Shown: piece after piece, positions 44,017 to 55,496 of the stretch
How the letters are laid out: each line of letters begins with the position of its first letter
Position numbering within the stretch: position 1 is the stretch's first letter
Position numbers and translations under genes: made by a program
From: Tetradesmus obliquus
Taxonomy: Eukaryota > Chlorophyta > Chlorophyceae > Sphaeropleales > Scenedesmaceae
Assembly (NCBI GenBank): GCA_030272155.1
Contig: CP126191.1
Location: 6,284,501-6,348,500, forward strand
Reading direction: 5' to 3'
Length of the DNA: 64,000 nucleotides
The notes under the pieces: generated by a model
Told to the model about the DNA's origin: nothing
Seen by the model: only the letters and a program-made list of their open reading frames with translations
Databases searched by the model: none

Positions 44017-46587
44017 ATGGCGTCAAACAAAACTCCTGGCAAGGAATTGATCCAGGATATCACAACCAGATTCATACTTACAGCTCCCGCTGAACAGCTC
44101 ACGTAAGCAGAGCAGGTGATAGGCAGGAAACGGGCTGCTCCGCTTCGGAACAGCATCTGATGTCTTTTGCAATGCCGTTCAGGGCCTTCGAGAGCATCAT
44201 GTTCCTGGTGGAACAGGCGCACTGGTACTATGAGGTGAGGGCTGTGGAGGGTGGAGGCCTGCGACTGCAACCACCTGTCGACAGCAGATACCTGCCAGCT
44301 GCTGTGTATCGCCGGCTGCTACTGAGGTGCTTGTGTGGAAGCCCTGGTGCCACACTGCTGCGTCAAGCTATTTGTCTTGGCAGCTTGTAGATTGACATGG
44401 CACAAGCACAACATATGCTTGCTGCTGCCACATGGAAACTGCTGGTCTGCAGGATTTTGCGCGAGAGCAGGACAGCTCCCTCAGGTCATTGAGCCTGAAG
44501 GACTTTGCTGTGGTGGTGTTTCAGAACTGCCCTGAGCTGCGCACTTACCTGGTGAGGAGCACAGCAACCGGTGTGATGTGCTAGCTTGGGGCTGTTGTGT
44601 GCGCCAGTTCACCTGGCTTTGCAGCAGGTGCTCCTGTTTGCAGCTCCATGCTGCCGCATGTTGCCAATGCGTGGCACAATGCGGCTTTGCTGCCATGGTA
44701 CAGTGTTTCTTTGTGTTTTGCCCTCTGTGGCGCAGCACATGGGGGGACGTCACAGGGGGTATCTTGTGTTGCACATTGTGTCTGCCCGAATGTCTGTGTG
44801 ACAAAGCAGCTTGTATCTCCCGATCCTGCAGGACGACATCGAGCAGATCATGGAGCACTTCAAGGCCTTCAAGAAGAACGTGCCTGTGATGGGAGGCATC
44901 CTGCTGGACAGGACGCTGCAGCGCGTGCTGCTGGTCAAGGGCTGGAAGAACACCGCCTGCTGGGGCTTCCCGCGCGGCAAGATCCACAAGAACGAGACAG
45001 ACGCGCAGTGCGCAGTGCGCGAGGTGCGCTGCGCAGCATGAAGCAGTAGCATTAATAGATTGCAGGAAAGCACTTGCAGAGATGCACTGCTGTTGGTGCA
45101 CAGGCAGTCCATTTGTTAGTAACAACTTGCGGCATAATGCAGCAACAGGGCAGGTTTGCAGCAGGATAGGGTACTCCTGCACCATGTCCCTGTTGTGCTT
45201 GTAATCTCTGCGCTCTTTGTGCACTTGTTGTGTGGCCCCATTACAGTTACTTCCACCCCTCTTACCGCCCCGCTTTGTCTGTGCTGTTCCTGCAGGTGCT
45301 TGAGGAGACCGGGTACGACATCGAGGACCTGGTGGTGGAGGAGGACTTCATCGAGCTCACCCTGGACGGCAAGCGCAACAAGCTGTACATCGTGGCGGGG
45401 CTGGACCCCGACAGCGCGCAGTTTGCGCCCAAGTGCAAGGGGGTGAGCGGGCGCTGCTGCTGGGGTGGGATATTTGGCGATCTTGCTGAGTGTCGGCAGG
45501 AGGCAAAGTGTCGGCAGGAGGCGACGCTGCTCTTTTGTCAAATGCGAACAACTGGCCTACGCACATGTGTATATGGGGTGGCGAGTTGTGGGTAGCTTGC
45601 GTCGTGCTTGTTGAGGGCCATGTATGCGCAAGTGCCATGCAGAGCTGGTAGGGGTGTATGTGACTGCTGTTGACCGCAACTTTGCGTCTGCTCGGAACTT
45701 CTTGTGCCTGCAGGAAATCGGTGGCTATGCGTGGCACAAGGTTGCTGACCTGCCTGCCACGCGCGACGAGGGCAACCAGACGTTCCTGTCAGAGGATGGC
45801 GTCAAGCACAAGTTCTTCATGGTGAGGCCCGACTTTGAAGCTCTGCGCTTGCACGCCTAAACTAGTGTTGCTGCTGTGTCAGCATGCAGGTGTGACCTGT
45901 GTGCGTGATATGAACTCGAGCTCTGTGACTGAGTTGTGGTTTGCTTGCCTGTAGCAGTTTTGGTATGCTGCTCTTGTATGCTCATCCTGCACCTTGCCGC
46001 CACTGCCTGCTGCGTGCTGCCAGGTGTGGCCCTACATGAAGCCATTGCGCAGGTGGATCAAGAAGCGCCTGTACAACAACCCCACATGGGACATGCCCGT
46101 GGCAAACAGCACACCTGAGCAGGCTCGCCCGCCCCAGCAGCAGCACCAGCAGCACATGCAGCAGCAGGGCAGTGATGGCGCTGGCATCAATGTTCACATG
46201 CCGTACTACCCCCAGCAGGTGCAGCAGCTGCTTGGAAGTGACCAGCCTCAGCAGCAGGCAGCAGCCTCCCCGCAGCACCGGCAGCAGCAGCAGCCAGGCC
46301 AGCAGCAGGGCGCACGCCCGGCTGGGCCTAACGCTCTGCAGCAGCTGCTCAACTCTGCCAGCAAGGGTGCAAGCAGCAGCAGAGCTGCCAACGGCTCCAT
46401 GTCTGGCAGCTACTGTGGCCCTCTGGCAGCCTTGTTTGGCGCTGCTGCAGCAGCAACTGGTGCTGCTGCTATGGATGCTGCAGTTGCCGCTCGTGCTGCT
46501 GTCGACTGCCCCAGGCAGTTCAGGTTTGACTCTGGATCGATCATGCATGCACTGCAGCCTGCTGCAGCTACAGCTGCACAGCGCTGA
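44017..46587 (+). CDS. DCP2: mRNA decapping enzyme subunit 2 (Nudix hydrolase DCP2)
   Basis: Seven exons join in frame to 415 residues: 44017-44102, 44183-44234, 44453-44551, 44832-45023, 45296-45442, 45714-45821, 46024-46587. The N-terminal helical DCP2 domain is clear (LIQDITTRFILTAP, FLVEQAHWYYEDFA, LKDFAVVVFQNCPELRTYL). The Nudix domain starts near residue 95. Its box GX5EX7REUXEEXGU is intact: GFPRGKIHKNETDAQCAVRE plus VLEETGYD (124-151), with the metal-binding Glu of REVLEE present. Box B-like VWPYMKPLRRWIKKRLY follows. The C-terminal ~150 residues are Gln/Ala-rich and disordered, as in other DCP2 tails that bind decapping activators. The enzyme removes the m7G cap from cytoplasmic mRNA in P-bodies. 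Every exon boundary keeps the frame. Confidence 0.96.
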
Positions 46588-46885
46588 TTGGGCTGGTTGC
46601 AGCTGCGACCTTGGCAACCCGCACAGGCTGATTGTATGTCTGTGGCAGACATCCTGTACGCTCAGCCTGCAGCTGCTCCCTTCCTTGGGGACAGCAGTCC
46701 TGATTGACCGCTTGACTGCAGCACACGGTGTTGGCTGGTTGTTGGTGGTAGTACACGCTTCTGACTACACGCATGCAACCGCACCACACTGCATTGAGTT
46801 TGAGTTTGAGTTTGGTTTATCTGTACCACTAGGTGCTCTGCACCTCATTCAGTGCTGTATCACGTGCTTTGCTGACATGGTTTCC

Positions 46886-46890
46886 TGTAA
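46886..46890 (+). terminator. putative TGTAA polyadenylation signal of DCP2
   Basis: TGTAA located 299 bp after the DCP2 stop; called on motif and position only. Confidence 0.35.
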
Positions 46891-49777
46891 TGGGTCGCCC
46901 CAATTTTGTGGCTTTGTACAGCAGCAGATAAGTGCACAGCACTTGTATGACTGACCATAATCAAACCTTGGGGGTGCACGCTTCCCGATCATGGCAGTTG
47001 CGAGCACGAAAATACGTCACTTGTGGCGCGGGTTAATACTTGACCTCGACAACCCTGAGTTGGGTGCAGTGTTGGGTGCAGATACGCTCCCGGAGGAGTG
47101 GCTCTGCCGTTGTGCTTCAGTTGGGCGTCAGGCGTGTGTTACATGGTGCCGCACCTCACCTCAGTGGCAGCGGCTTGGTCGTCAATGTGATTGCTGATGT
47201 CATGCAGCATGCCCGCACAAGTGCCATGTTGCGCTGTGCAGCTCGGCCATCTATTAGCGCTGCATCTGTTGAACTGAGTATGGTGTGAGTGTGGTGCATG
47301 CAGGCGTGTGCTGTCGCTGCACAGTCAGCAGTGCTCTGCTGGGCGCGCAAGGCAGGGGTGCGCTTGTGCGCAGGAGTGGCTAGAGTTGGCAACGGCCCAC
47401 ACTTCCGCAAATTCAGTGTAGCAGGCAATGGTGGTGCTGCTGTGGTGTGGCAGTTCACATGCACCTGCAGTGTTCACCAGCATGGCAGCTTTCTGGTATA
47501 TAAGTCTACATATGGTGTGCACCGTGTGTATTTAGTGCAGAATGCAGTCTGAGTGTGTTTGCATGTTGATTGTGGGTGCGGGTGTGGGTGGGCGTGGGTT
47601 GGTGTGTTGGTGGCCCTTGCGGGTGCGCGTAGTGTGTGCATACGCTACTGGCATCTTGCATTCCCTTCAATATTTCTTTATTCCTTCCTCCTCAGGTGGT
47701 TCAGCACAAGTTGCAAACCGTGCTGCAGACTGCTGGTGTCCAGGTAGTGTGGTTGCTGTTCAATATGAGCTGGCTTGGAATATCTGGATGATGCAAGCCC
47801 GCACCATAGCATGGTGGCACATCGGCTACATGCTGCCTGTACACCAGGACAGGTGGTCTGCTGTTGGACATCAGATATGTGCTGAGCTTGCACGACTTGA
47901 TGCGTGCTGGAGCAGCAAGGAATGCGGCTCAGCATTCTAAGCAGGCTAGAGCACGATAAGCAGCTACATAGCACAAATTGGTAGTCAGGCAGCGCAGGTT
48001 GTTGGTGTTGATCACGTTGAGACTGCATCCTGGTCTGCACATGTCTGCTGCACAGTTTGTCGGTGCTGTGTGTGTGCAATTGGTTTGGTGTGACATGTCA
48101 TTCCATCCGCCTGCAACACCGGCTGTATGGCACAGTCGGCTTGGTTGAGAGCAGTCGTGGCAAGTATCTGTTGCTTGCATTTTTGTGCAGCAGCCGAGCG
48201 TACGTGTGCCAGTGGAATGCTTTGTGGTGCCGCAGCAGACACCCGTACAGCATGCACCAGCAATGACAGCAGACCGGCCATTCAGGGCATGTCTGCATGA
48301 CACAACACATTGCAACTGTTGCATTAGTATTCACTGGTGAAGGCAGCAGACTGACTGTAAGATCAAGGCGCAGTCCCGTTACTGGATTGTGCTGGCCTGT
48401 CATTTTATTTTATGTGGTTGCTGTGGCAGCTGTGCGGTGCATTTCGCACGTAACCAACCAGTGCAGTCTTCTGACCAGAAGCCCGCAAGTGGCAAGTGGG
48501 TGGGCTTGTGCCAGGGGAATGCTTTGTGGTTGGCGTGGCGCCTGGTGTGCTCAGCTTCTGGCGGGCTGGGTGTGCCATGACCTGTGTGGGCGTCGTGGAG
48601 TGTGCAGTGTTGGCTGCGCTTCGGCCAAAGGGCGGTGTGTGTTGAAGGCTGGCGGGGTGTAGGCGACCATGGCCAAGATGTGGTTTTGGCGTTGAAGAAC
48701 GGCTGTGCAGCCGATGGTGTACCGCAGTTTGGGCATGCATTGGCTGTTGATGACATGGGGCACAGTGTTCAACCTCGGCATGAGGGACTTTGCGTGCAAG
48801 GACACAATTGTTTGATGCAGCAATATCTATCTGCAGCTGTGTCTTTCCATGTGCACGTGTTGCGCTATCAGATGGTATTGGGGAGGCCTGAAATGGCCGT
48901 GCTTCTGATCTTTTCAACAGGTTACGTTACTGATATCGGCGCCCATTGCTATCGACAGCTGGAGGGTATTTGGGCTGAGTCGTACGTGCGCAGGGGAATG
49001 AATGGTCAGGAGTGGATGGTGAGCCTGCTTGAACGCCTGCTGTTGGTGTGGGGCCAGCAGAAGCAGAAGCTGCAGCTGGGCTTCGCAGCAGGTGCATGCT
49101 ATGCCATGGCAGTGCTGGTGCAGTATACCAGCTACGCTATTGAGCCTTATGCTTGGTTTGGCGCGGTTGCCCTCGCATGATGTCAGGTGTGCTTTTATTT
49201 TACCAAGTGGTGGAGGTTGCATCAACAGGGTGAATGCAGCATCCTGGGTATTTGCAAGTCCACTGGACGTTCACCAAGGCGTAATATGCAGCAGCATAAC
49301 ACCCAGCAAGCTCCTGAGGCAGGATAGGCTTGTCTGCTCAAGCAGGACACAGCATCATGTTCAAACTCTTCACCAGTCGCAAGCTAGTCTGAAACATTAC
49401 TCGACTATACCTCGCTGGATATGAAAGGGGAAAGCATTGCATGCCTGCACAGTAGACCCACAGCCCAAACACCCACCAGCTGATGGGGACAACGTTGCCA
49501 TTGCAAATGCCCAACCCAATAAGCCATGCCACTGAGCTACACCCTACACGATGTAGAACACTATCAATGGCAATGGCCCATACGTGTAGCAGCAGACCGA
49601 CAACAGGCTCAACTGCACCTATGCTGATCTGCAAAGAACATTCCCAAGTAACCAACGATGGTACTTGTTGGATCAGGTGACAGTTGACATTGCCCCTGCA
49701 GCAGGCAGTGCGCACAGCAGCTGCCGCAACAGCCACTAAAGCCACCCATCCACACACACCCTCCCCCATGTATAATA

Positions 49778-49782
49778 TTACA
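49778..49782 (-). terminator. putative TGTAA polyadenylation signal of RNase T2
   Basis: Reverse-strand TGTAA (TTACA on +), 240 bp beyond the RNase T2 stop; called on motif and position only. Confidence 0.35.
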
Positions 49783-50021
49783 AGCACTGTGTACATGTGC
49801 TCAGCATGATACAAGAAGAATGCACCGGGGTTGCGATGCACGGCACATTGAACACGGCACAGCATGCACCACATAGGAGAGCACGCTGGCTGCACGTGTG
49901 CTGATCACAGGCAACTGCACACGGCCCAAAACTGCCACAAAATCTACACTGCCTGTTGACATAATATGTTGTTGTTGAGCGTACATCATGACAAATAACA
50001 GTAAAGCCACAGATCCACCGG

Positions 50022-52374
50022 CTACACAGATGTGTCAGCAATGAGGGGACTGCGCTCTTCAGTGCTGCTGCCACCATCAGGTGCCTCCTTGCCAGGGGCC
50101 CTGGCCTTGCTGAACCACACCGCCAGCTGCAGAGCAACTGCTGCCACCATGGCAGCTGCAGCAGCCACCAGCAGCACCAGAGTCACCCACCCAGGGACCT
50201 GCCCCTGCCTGCTGCCATCAGCAGCAGCTGCAGGTGGCGTGGTGGCTGCTGCTGCAGCTGCTGCCAGCGCAGCATCATTTGCCGCAATGCCGAATGATCG
50301 CAGCTGCTGGGCATTGTTGCGGGGGGCAGGTGTTGTGGGCTGCTGCTGCTGCAGCAGCTCTGCCTTGCCACTGCTGACAGCTTGAACCTCGCCCTGCTGA
50401 GCAGCAGCATCATGCTGCGCTGCTGCCTCCTGCTCCTCCTCGTGGCACTTGGCCTTCTTTGCTGCCTCCTTTGCCGCTTTCTTTGCTGCTTTCTTGCCTG
50501 CCTTCTTTGCTGCTTTCTTTGATTCTTTGGTTGATTCCTTGAAATCCTTGGGCTCAAGCTTGGGTATCTTCACCAGGTTGCAGTTGAAGTTGGGTGGCGC
50601 AGGTGCAGCAGCTGTGACTGATGAATCATGAGCACTGCCTGCAGGGCTGCCTGAGCTGGCTGCGAGCTTTGCAGCGCGGTGCGGGTGTGGACCCTCCACG
50701 CAGTCGATGGGCCGCAGCTTTTTGTCGATGCACATCCACACCTGCAGAAACAGACAGCGACAAGGCGATGTGCAGCACACATCCGCAGAAGAAAGGGTCG
50801 GCCGTGTGCTGGGCGCAGCGCGACAGCGCTTTAGCAGCAGGCCACCGCTTGTGCACACTTGCAGGTGGCACGGGCATCACATGCCGGCAGCACCTCTTGG
50901 CAGCATCATATAAAGGCAGGCTGCTACTCTGCGTTTTGGTGATGCGTCAGCCAGTGTGTGGTCAAATCACTAGCCTAACAACTCAAAGGCTGCCCAGTTG
51001 GCCCTGTCGGTGGCTAAGATCCCTTGAAACCAAACATACTAGTCGAGCAGGTCGAAGTACTTTAACCACACACACGCCTGCAAGTGTCCGTCCCTTCGGT
51101 GCCGTGCCACAGACCCCTGCCTTAGCCCTTTGCCTCACCTCTGCCAGCTCGCCCTTGTCATCGCAGGTGATGTGCGGCATCACGCCATACGCATCGTCCA
51201 GTGCGTGGTGCAGCGCCTGGACGTGGTAGCGCGCATAGTTGGAGGGCACAATGCCGCGCGCCTCAAACGCTTCCTGCGGCACCATGACGCGCAACAGCAG
51301 GAGCAGCAGCGGGTGTCAGCACGCATGTGCAGCTCTGCCTTGCGCTGCGGTGACTAGGGGTGCTTTGCTCTCAAGCAGGTGTGGGGTGTTGCTTGCCCAC
51401 AAGGAGACTGCAGGATTCACACCGTGTTGCTGTGTGCATGCATACGTAGTCAGTATGCACAATGCCCGATGGCCCTTGCAGGACGCACTTGCTGCACTTT
51501 TGTGCAGCGCAGCTGTCTTCAGGGCAGGTGCCAAGCTGCTGCTGCTGCCTCACGCTATCATTGCGCACCTGGATGTTCAGCTTGTTGTGCAGGCTGAGCA
51601 CTGCCTTGAAGAACGCGTGCTGCTGGCCCACAACGCCCTCAGCGCATGTGCCGTGCCGCGTCCACTCGTGGTTCCAGAAGGTCTCATCATCGCTGGACCA
51701 GCTGGGCCACACTTTCTCCAGCTCAGGCAGCAAGTCCTCAATTTCATCCATGTCCAGCTCGCTGGAGGAGTCACAGAACTGAGGCCAGGTGCCATCACGG
51801 CGCTGTGGCCACAGGCCATGCACTGTAAAGGCATACCTGCAGGGAGTACATGTGAAGGCGGTTGAGGACAGTGGGGCGTTTGGCAGGAGACAGCAGCAGT
51901 GGTTATCTTGTGACTATAACTGCTTCAAGGACGGGCGCATGCCTGCTCACAATGCCTAATTGGAGGTTGTTGGTGCAGGATGTTAGCTTGACGTCGAGGT
52001 AATGCGGTCAGGGCTAGTGAGGCGCGTCTCAGGGACAAGCAACAGCACTCACTTCTTGGGAGGCCGGTGAGTGCAGAAGTGGTCGTTGCAGAAGGTAGCT
52101 GGCCATTGCCTGCAGAAAAGCAGCATAGATTTAGATATCTCGCGGTTTGGCAAGAGGATCAAGGCAGGCAATGCCAGCACAGTTCCTCCTTGCCCCTTGT
52201 TGTTCCACTGCGAGAACCTAAACGATTACGGTCGGAGGTCTATGGTCAATCTCACCGGACAAGATAGAAGTAGTCGAAGTCTACTTTGCTGTTATCTTCC
52301 ACTTGCGAGGTTGCTGAGGCAGCAAGCACGGCTCCAAGCAGAATCAGCACACTCAGAGCCCGTGTTGTTGCCAT
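50022..52374 (-). CDS. RNase T2-family ribonuclease with C-terminal membrane anchor
   Basis: Five exons join in frame to 432 residues (reverse order): 52256-52374, 52053-52109, 51569-51836, 51139-51273, 50022-50741. Residues 1-22 are a signal peptide (LSVLILLGAVLAASA). The T2 catalytic motifs are intact: CAS I HGLWPQ (H65) and CAS II WNHEWTRHGTC (H115, E116, H120), plus QWPATFC and several paired cysteines. The enzyme should cleave RNA to 2',3'-cyclic phosphates in the secretory or vacuolar lumen. After the normal end of the family (about residue 230) there is an Ala/Lys-rich stretch with repeated KKAAKKA units, a Gln/Ala linker, one membrane helix (378-403, VTLVLLVAAAAAMVAAVAL) and a short tail ending in EERSPLIADTSV. 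Most T2 enzymes are soluble, so the anchor is unusual. Confidence 0.93.
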
Positions 52375-53676
52375 GTTGTGCGAATCAAAACATGGATCAG
52401 CTGTGACGTGAATCCAACTACGCTGTGGACGTGGACAAGCTTGTAGCTTGTGGAGTACAGTTGGCATATGCCCCTGAAGCCTGTTCTTGTACCCTCGCAT
52501 AACTGCCACATTTTGGTTGACCACAGCCAACAGCTGGCCAAAAGAGCACAGGACCCACGCCCGGACCGAGAAGAGGAAGCCGTTAACGGTACCAGGTTCA
52601 ACACACAAACAGCCCAACCTGAATTACCACAGTTGCTCCAGATTTTCGTGTTACCAACCCATCATCGTACCACCTTGGCTTGGTATCAAGCTGGGGCCTG
52701 CGCCAGGCAGCAGTGTCAACTGGCTGCAGCTGAGCACACTGCAGGACCAAACATGTATCCAAAGCTGCAGGTCAGCGCAGCATCTGCACAACTGCTCAGC
52801 AGAGCGCCAAAATATATGGCCGGCATGCGAACCAGCTTGAAAACCAACAACTCGACAGTTAACAAGATACTTCGAGTCCAGCTCACCGCAGCCGAGCCGC
52901 CCCACAGCCATGACATCCTCAACATTAAGACAGTGTTGCTCATTGTAAAATGCAACCTGTACACCACCACACCTGCACACCACCATGTATTCCTGCCAGC
53001 AATCCACCAGTGGCGGATGTTGCTTGCCCAGCTGGCTGCAGCACGCCACGCTGGTTGGGCGGCCATTTTGGCATGCCAGGGTTGAACCCTGCACCACCCG
53101 CATGCAACTGAGGTGCACTGCTCCAAAACCATACGATTGTTCCTTTCTGACACATCTGAAGTGGTGATGTATGCATGCATGAGCGGCAACAGTGGCCTGC
53201 CGCAATGATACACAAAGAGCTTCACCCATCTGCCTCTCCTGTAGCTTGCTGTGGTGCATGTCATACATGCAGTGCTCGCTGCTCGTTTCGACACCTCTCC
53301 GACACCCACATGTTCTGCGGTGCAACACAATAGCCAATTCACACCACCACGTGCTTTCATCAAGAGTTTGAAGCACAGCAGCCCACGATGCAAATGCACA
53401 TGCATGCACAATTAATGTACAGGGTCATGCAGTGCACATGACAATCGTCCTGAGAGCAGCAAGTCAGCCAAAACTATAATCACGATCGAAAGCAAGGCAT
53501 GAATTGGCAGATACCGCTCCCTTCCTACGCAATGCTTGGTTATGGTACACATACTATGCAAGCTTGCTTGCATTGCGCAGTTGCTGCCGACCAGTAGAAA
53601 CAATAGGACACCACTTGCAACCCAAACTCGACATCACTGTTTTAACCAATTTGTGTCTCATACCTTGCCTTGAGCA
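52375..53676. other. intergenic region upstream of RNase T2
   Basis: Both neighbours are on the - strand, so this holds the RNase T2 promoter and the 3' UTR of the membrane-protein gene. It is less GC-rich than the genes. Open frames on - (252 codons, 52651-53409) have no recognisable content. No repeat or tRNA was confirmed. Confidence 0.45.
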
Positions 53677-55496
53677 TCACTCATTGTCGCTGCGCTGCCA
53701 CTTCTGCTTGTGCTGCAGCTTGCTCACCCACGCGCTGCCCACATGCACCAGCTGCACCACCGCGCCAATGCTGGAAAAGTAACACTCCCAGAACAGCCAC
53801 GTCATCATCAGCAGCGCAGACAGCGCGCCCTGGTCCAGCGTCTCCAGCTGCATCTGCAAGTTGTCAGGGCCCCCTTTCATGATCAGCAGCACGCCCAGCA
53901 GCGTGCTGGCCAGCGCAAACCCCACGTAGCATTTGTTGGCGCGGTTGTCATACGTTATCAGCTGCTCCTGCAGCTGCCAGTATGCCCTGCGCTGGTGCTG
54001 ACTCTGCAGGAAAGGGATAGGCAAAGCACAAGCAGATCCGATCGGGTGGGACAGGGCCAAGGCCAAACAAGACACCGTGCATTGAACACACCTTGGAGAT
54101 TGCGTGACGGGTGCGCCCCCCGTCTGCAGCAGCTGACGTGCACATGCTGCCAAGCCAGGAGCAGGCAGCCAGCCCTCTGCTCATCTTGTTAGACATGTGT
54201 TAACAGGTGTGTCTTCAGGTCACCACACATTTTTTTCCTGAAACCCAACCCTGTGCCCCCAGTCAGGCTGCGCAGCCCTCACCTTGAGCTGCTCCAGCTG
54301 CTGCAGCTGCTCCGGCTCAGCACTGCGTGCCGCCAGCGCGCGCCAGCCAGTGGCCACACTCATCACGCCACACTTGGTGGTGTAGTACACCAGCAGCAGC
54401 AGCCACACAAACGTCAGGTTGTCTGTGGCAGCGCCGTCCTGTGTGACTGCTTGGATGAGGTGGTTGTAGGCGGCGGAGCCTCCCAGGGGTGTGACCAGGC
54501 CTGCTCCCAGGCTGAGCCAAACTGAGGCAGCCAGCAGGTCAACCTTGGCCTGAGCCAGTGAGCTGTCTAGCCTGGCAGCACAACGGGTGTGGGCACAAGG
54601 TGATCAGGACAAGGAAGTAAATTGTTAGCCAGTAGGTTGAGAGTGGGAAAGAAGGTAGGGAGCAGCTGAGCTGAGCAGTGGTGACCAGGGCAGAGGTGCT
54701 GAAAGGGCAGAGACTCTACACAGGCCAAGATACCGCTGGCTGGCCAGGCTTGCAGGATATGTTACATGCAGGTGGCTCCGAGGCGTGGTATGAGCTGCTG
54801 CGTCACGAGCTGCGGCACACGAGCTACTTGCAGCAGCTGTGCGCGCCTGCACTCACTTGTGATGCAGGTACTGCGCCACTGATGTAAAGCCCATCAGGTC
54901 CAGCAGCATGGGGTCGTAGTCAACAGCAGATTCGTCCTCATACAGGCTGCCAGGCTGCTCCTGGACGTCCCTGCTGCTGTTGCTGCTGCTGCTGACGGCA
55001 TGAGACTGAGCAACAGGCTGCCTCTGCGTGTTAGGGTGATGCTGCCCTCGGTATGCTGCATTACTGCTGCTGGTGCTGCTGCTGGCGCTGCTTTGAAGGT
55101 GTGAAAACGTCGTTATATCATCACCGTCTAGCGAGTCGGTGCTGCTTACGCTGCTGAGCTGCAGCAGCTGCTTCAGCAGCTGTGTCTGGGACTGGGCACT
55201 GCTGTTGGTCTGCCTGATGGCAGCAGCGGCATCTGCTGCAGAGCTTCCAGCTGCAGCTGCTGCAGGTCCAGTTGATGTAGATGCAGGTACATGTGGCACT
55301 GCAGTTGCTGGCTTGCTGGGTTCCTGCAACAACAGCGACAAGGTCTGGCTGTGAAAAGCTGGGTGCCAGCTCAGCAAACAATGCACTTGCAGCACACTGT
55401 GTCAGCAGCGACAGTATGCATCAGGTCACATCGCCTGCAGCACCAGCTTACCAACACAGGTTGCTGTCTTGCTGCTGCTGCTTGCCACAGCTCCAT
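53677..55496 (-). CDS. unrecognised membrane protein with about four helices
   Basis: Four exons join in frame to 375 residues (reverse order): 55452-55496, 54857-55323, 54283-54571, 53677-54003. The N-terminal ~150 residues are Ala/Ser/Gln-rich and low in complexity. A short acidic motif, YEDESAVDYDPMLLDLMGFT, precedes the membrane part. Four hydrophobic segments follow: around LLAASVWLSLGAGLVTPLGG, LTFVWLLLLVYYTTKCGVMS, CYVGFALASTLLGVLLIM and ALSALLMMTWLFWECYFSSI. A charged helix (LAARSAEPEQLQQLEQLK) lies between the second and third. I do not recognise the family. The start is the first ATG in the open frame after a plausible acceptor (ending at 55497-55499), so a 5' UTR exon, possibly near 55930-55950, is likely and an extended N terminus is possible. 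Confidence 0.68.

Larger units (their letters stand above)
46588..50021. other. 3.4-kb gene-poor region between DCP2 and RNase T2
   Basis: The genes on both sides converge. The DCP2 3' UTR probably ends near the TGTAA at 46886-46890, and the RNase T2 3' UTR near TTACA at 49778-49782. Between them 2.9 kb are TG/GT-rich. Open frames of 68 (46991-47197), 132 (47542-47940) and 198 codons (48584-49180) occur on + without family matches. A GAGTTT triplication lies near 46796-46813. Confidence 0.45.

Noticed and set aside
53080-53110. T-arm-like GGGTTCAACCC on the minus strand
   Set aside because: The rest of a tRNA cloverleaf cannot be built around it and there is no target-site duplication.
52651-53409. 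252-codon minus-strand frame upstream of RNase T2
   Set aside because: Two overlapping frames of similar length exist in the same place; the composition (Cys, His, Gly, Trp) looks like chance translation.
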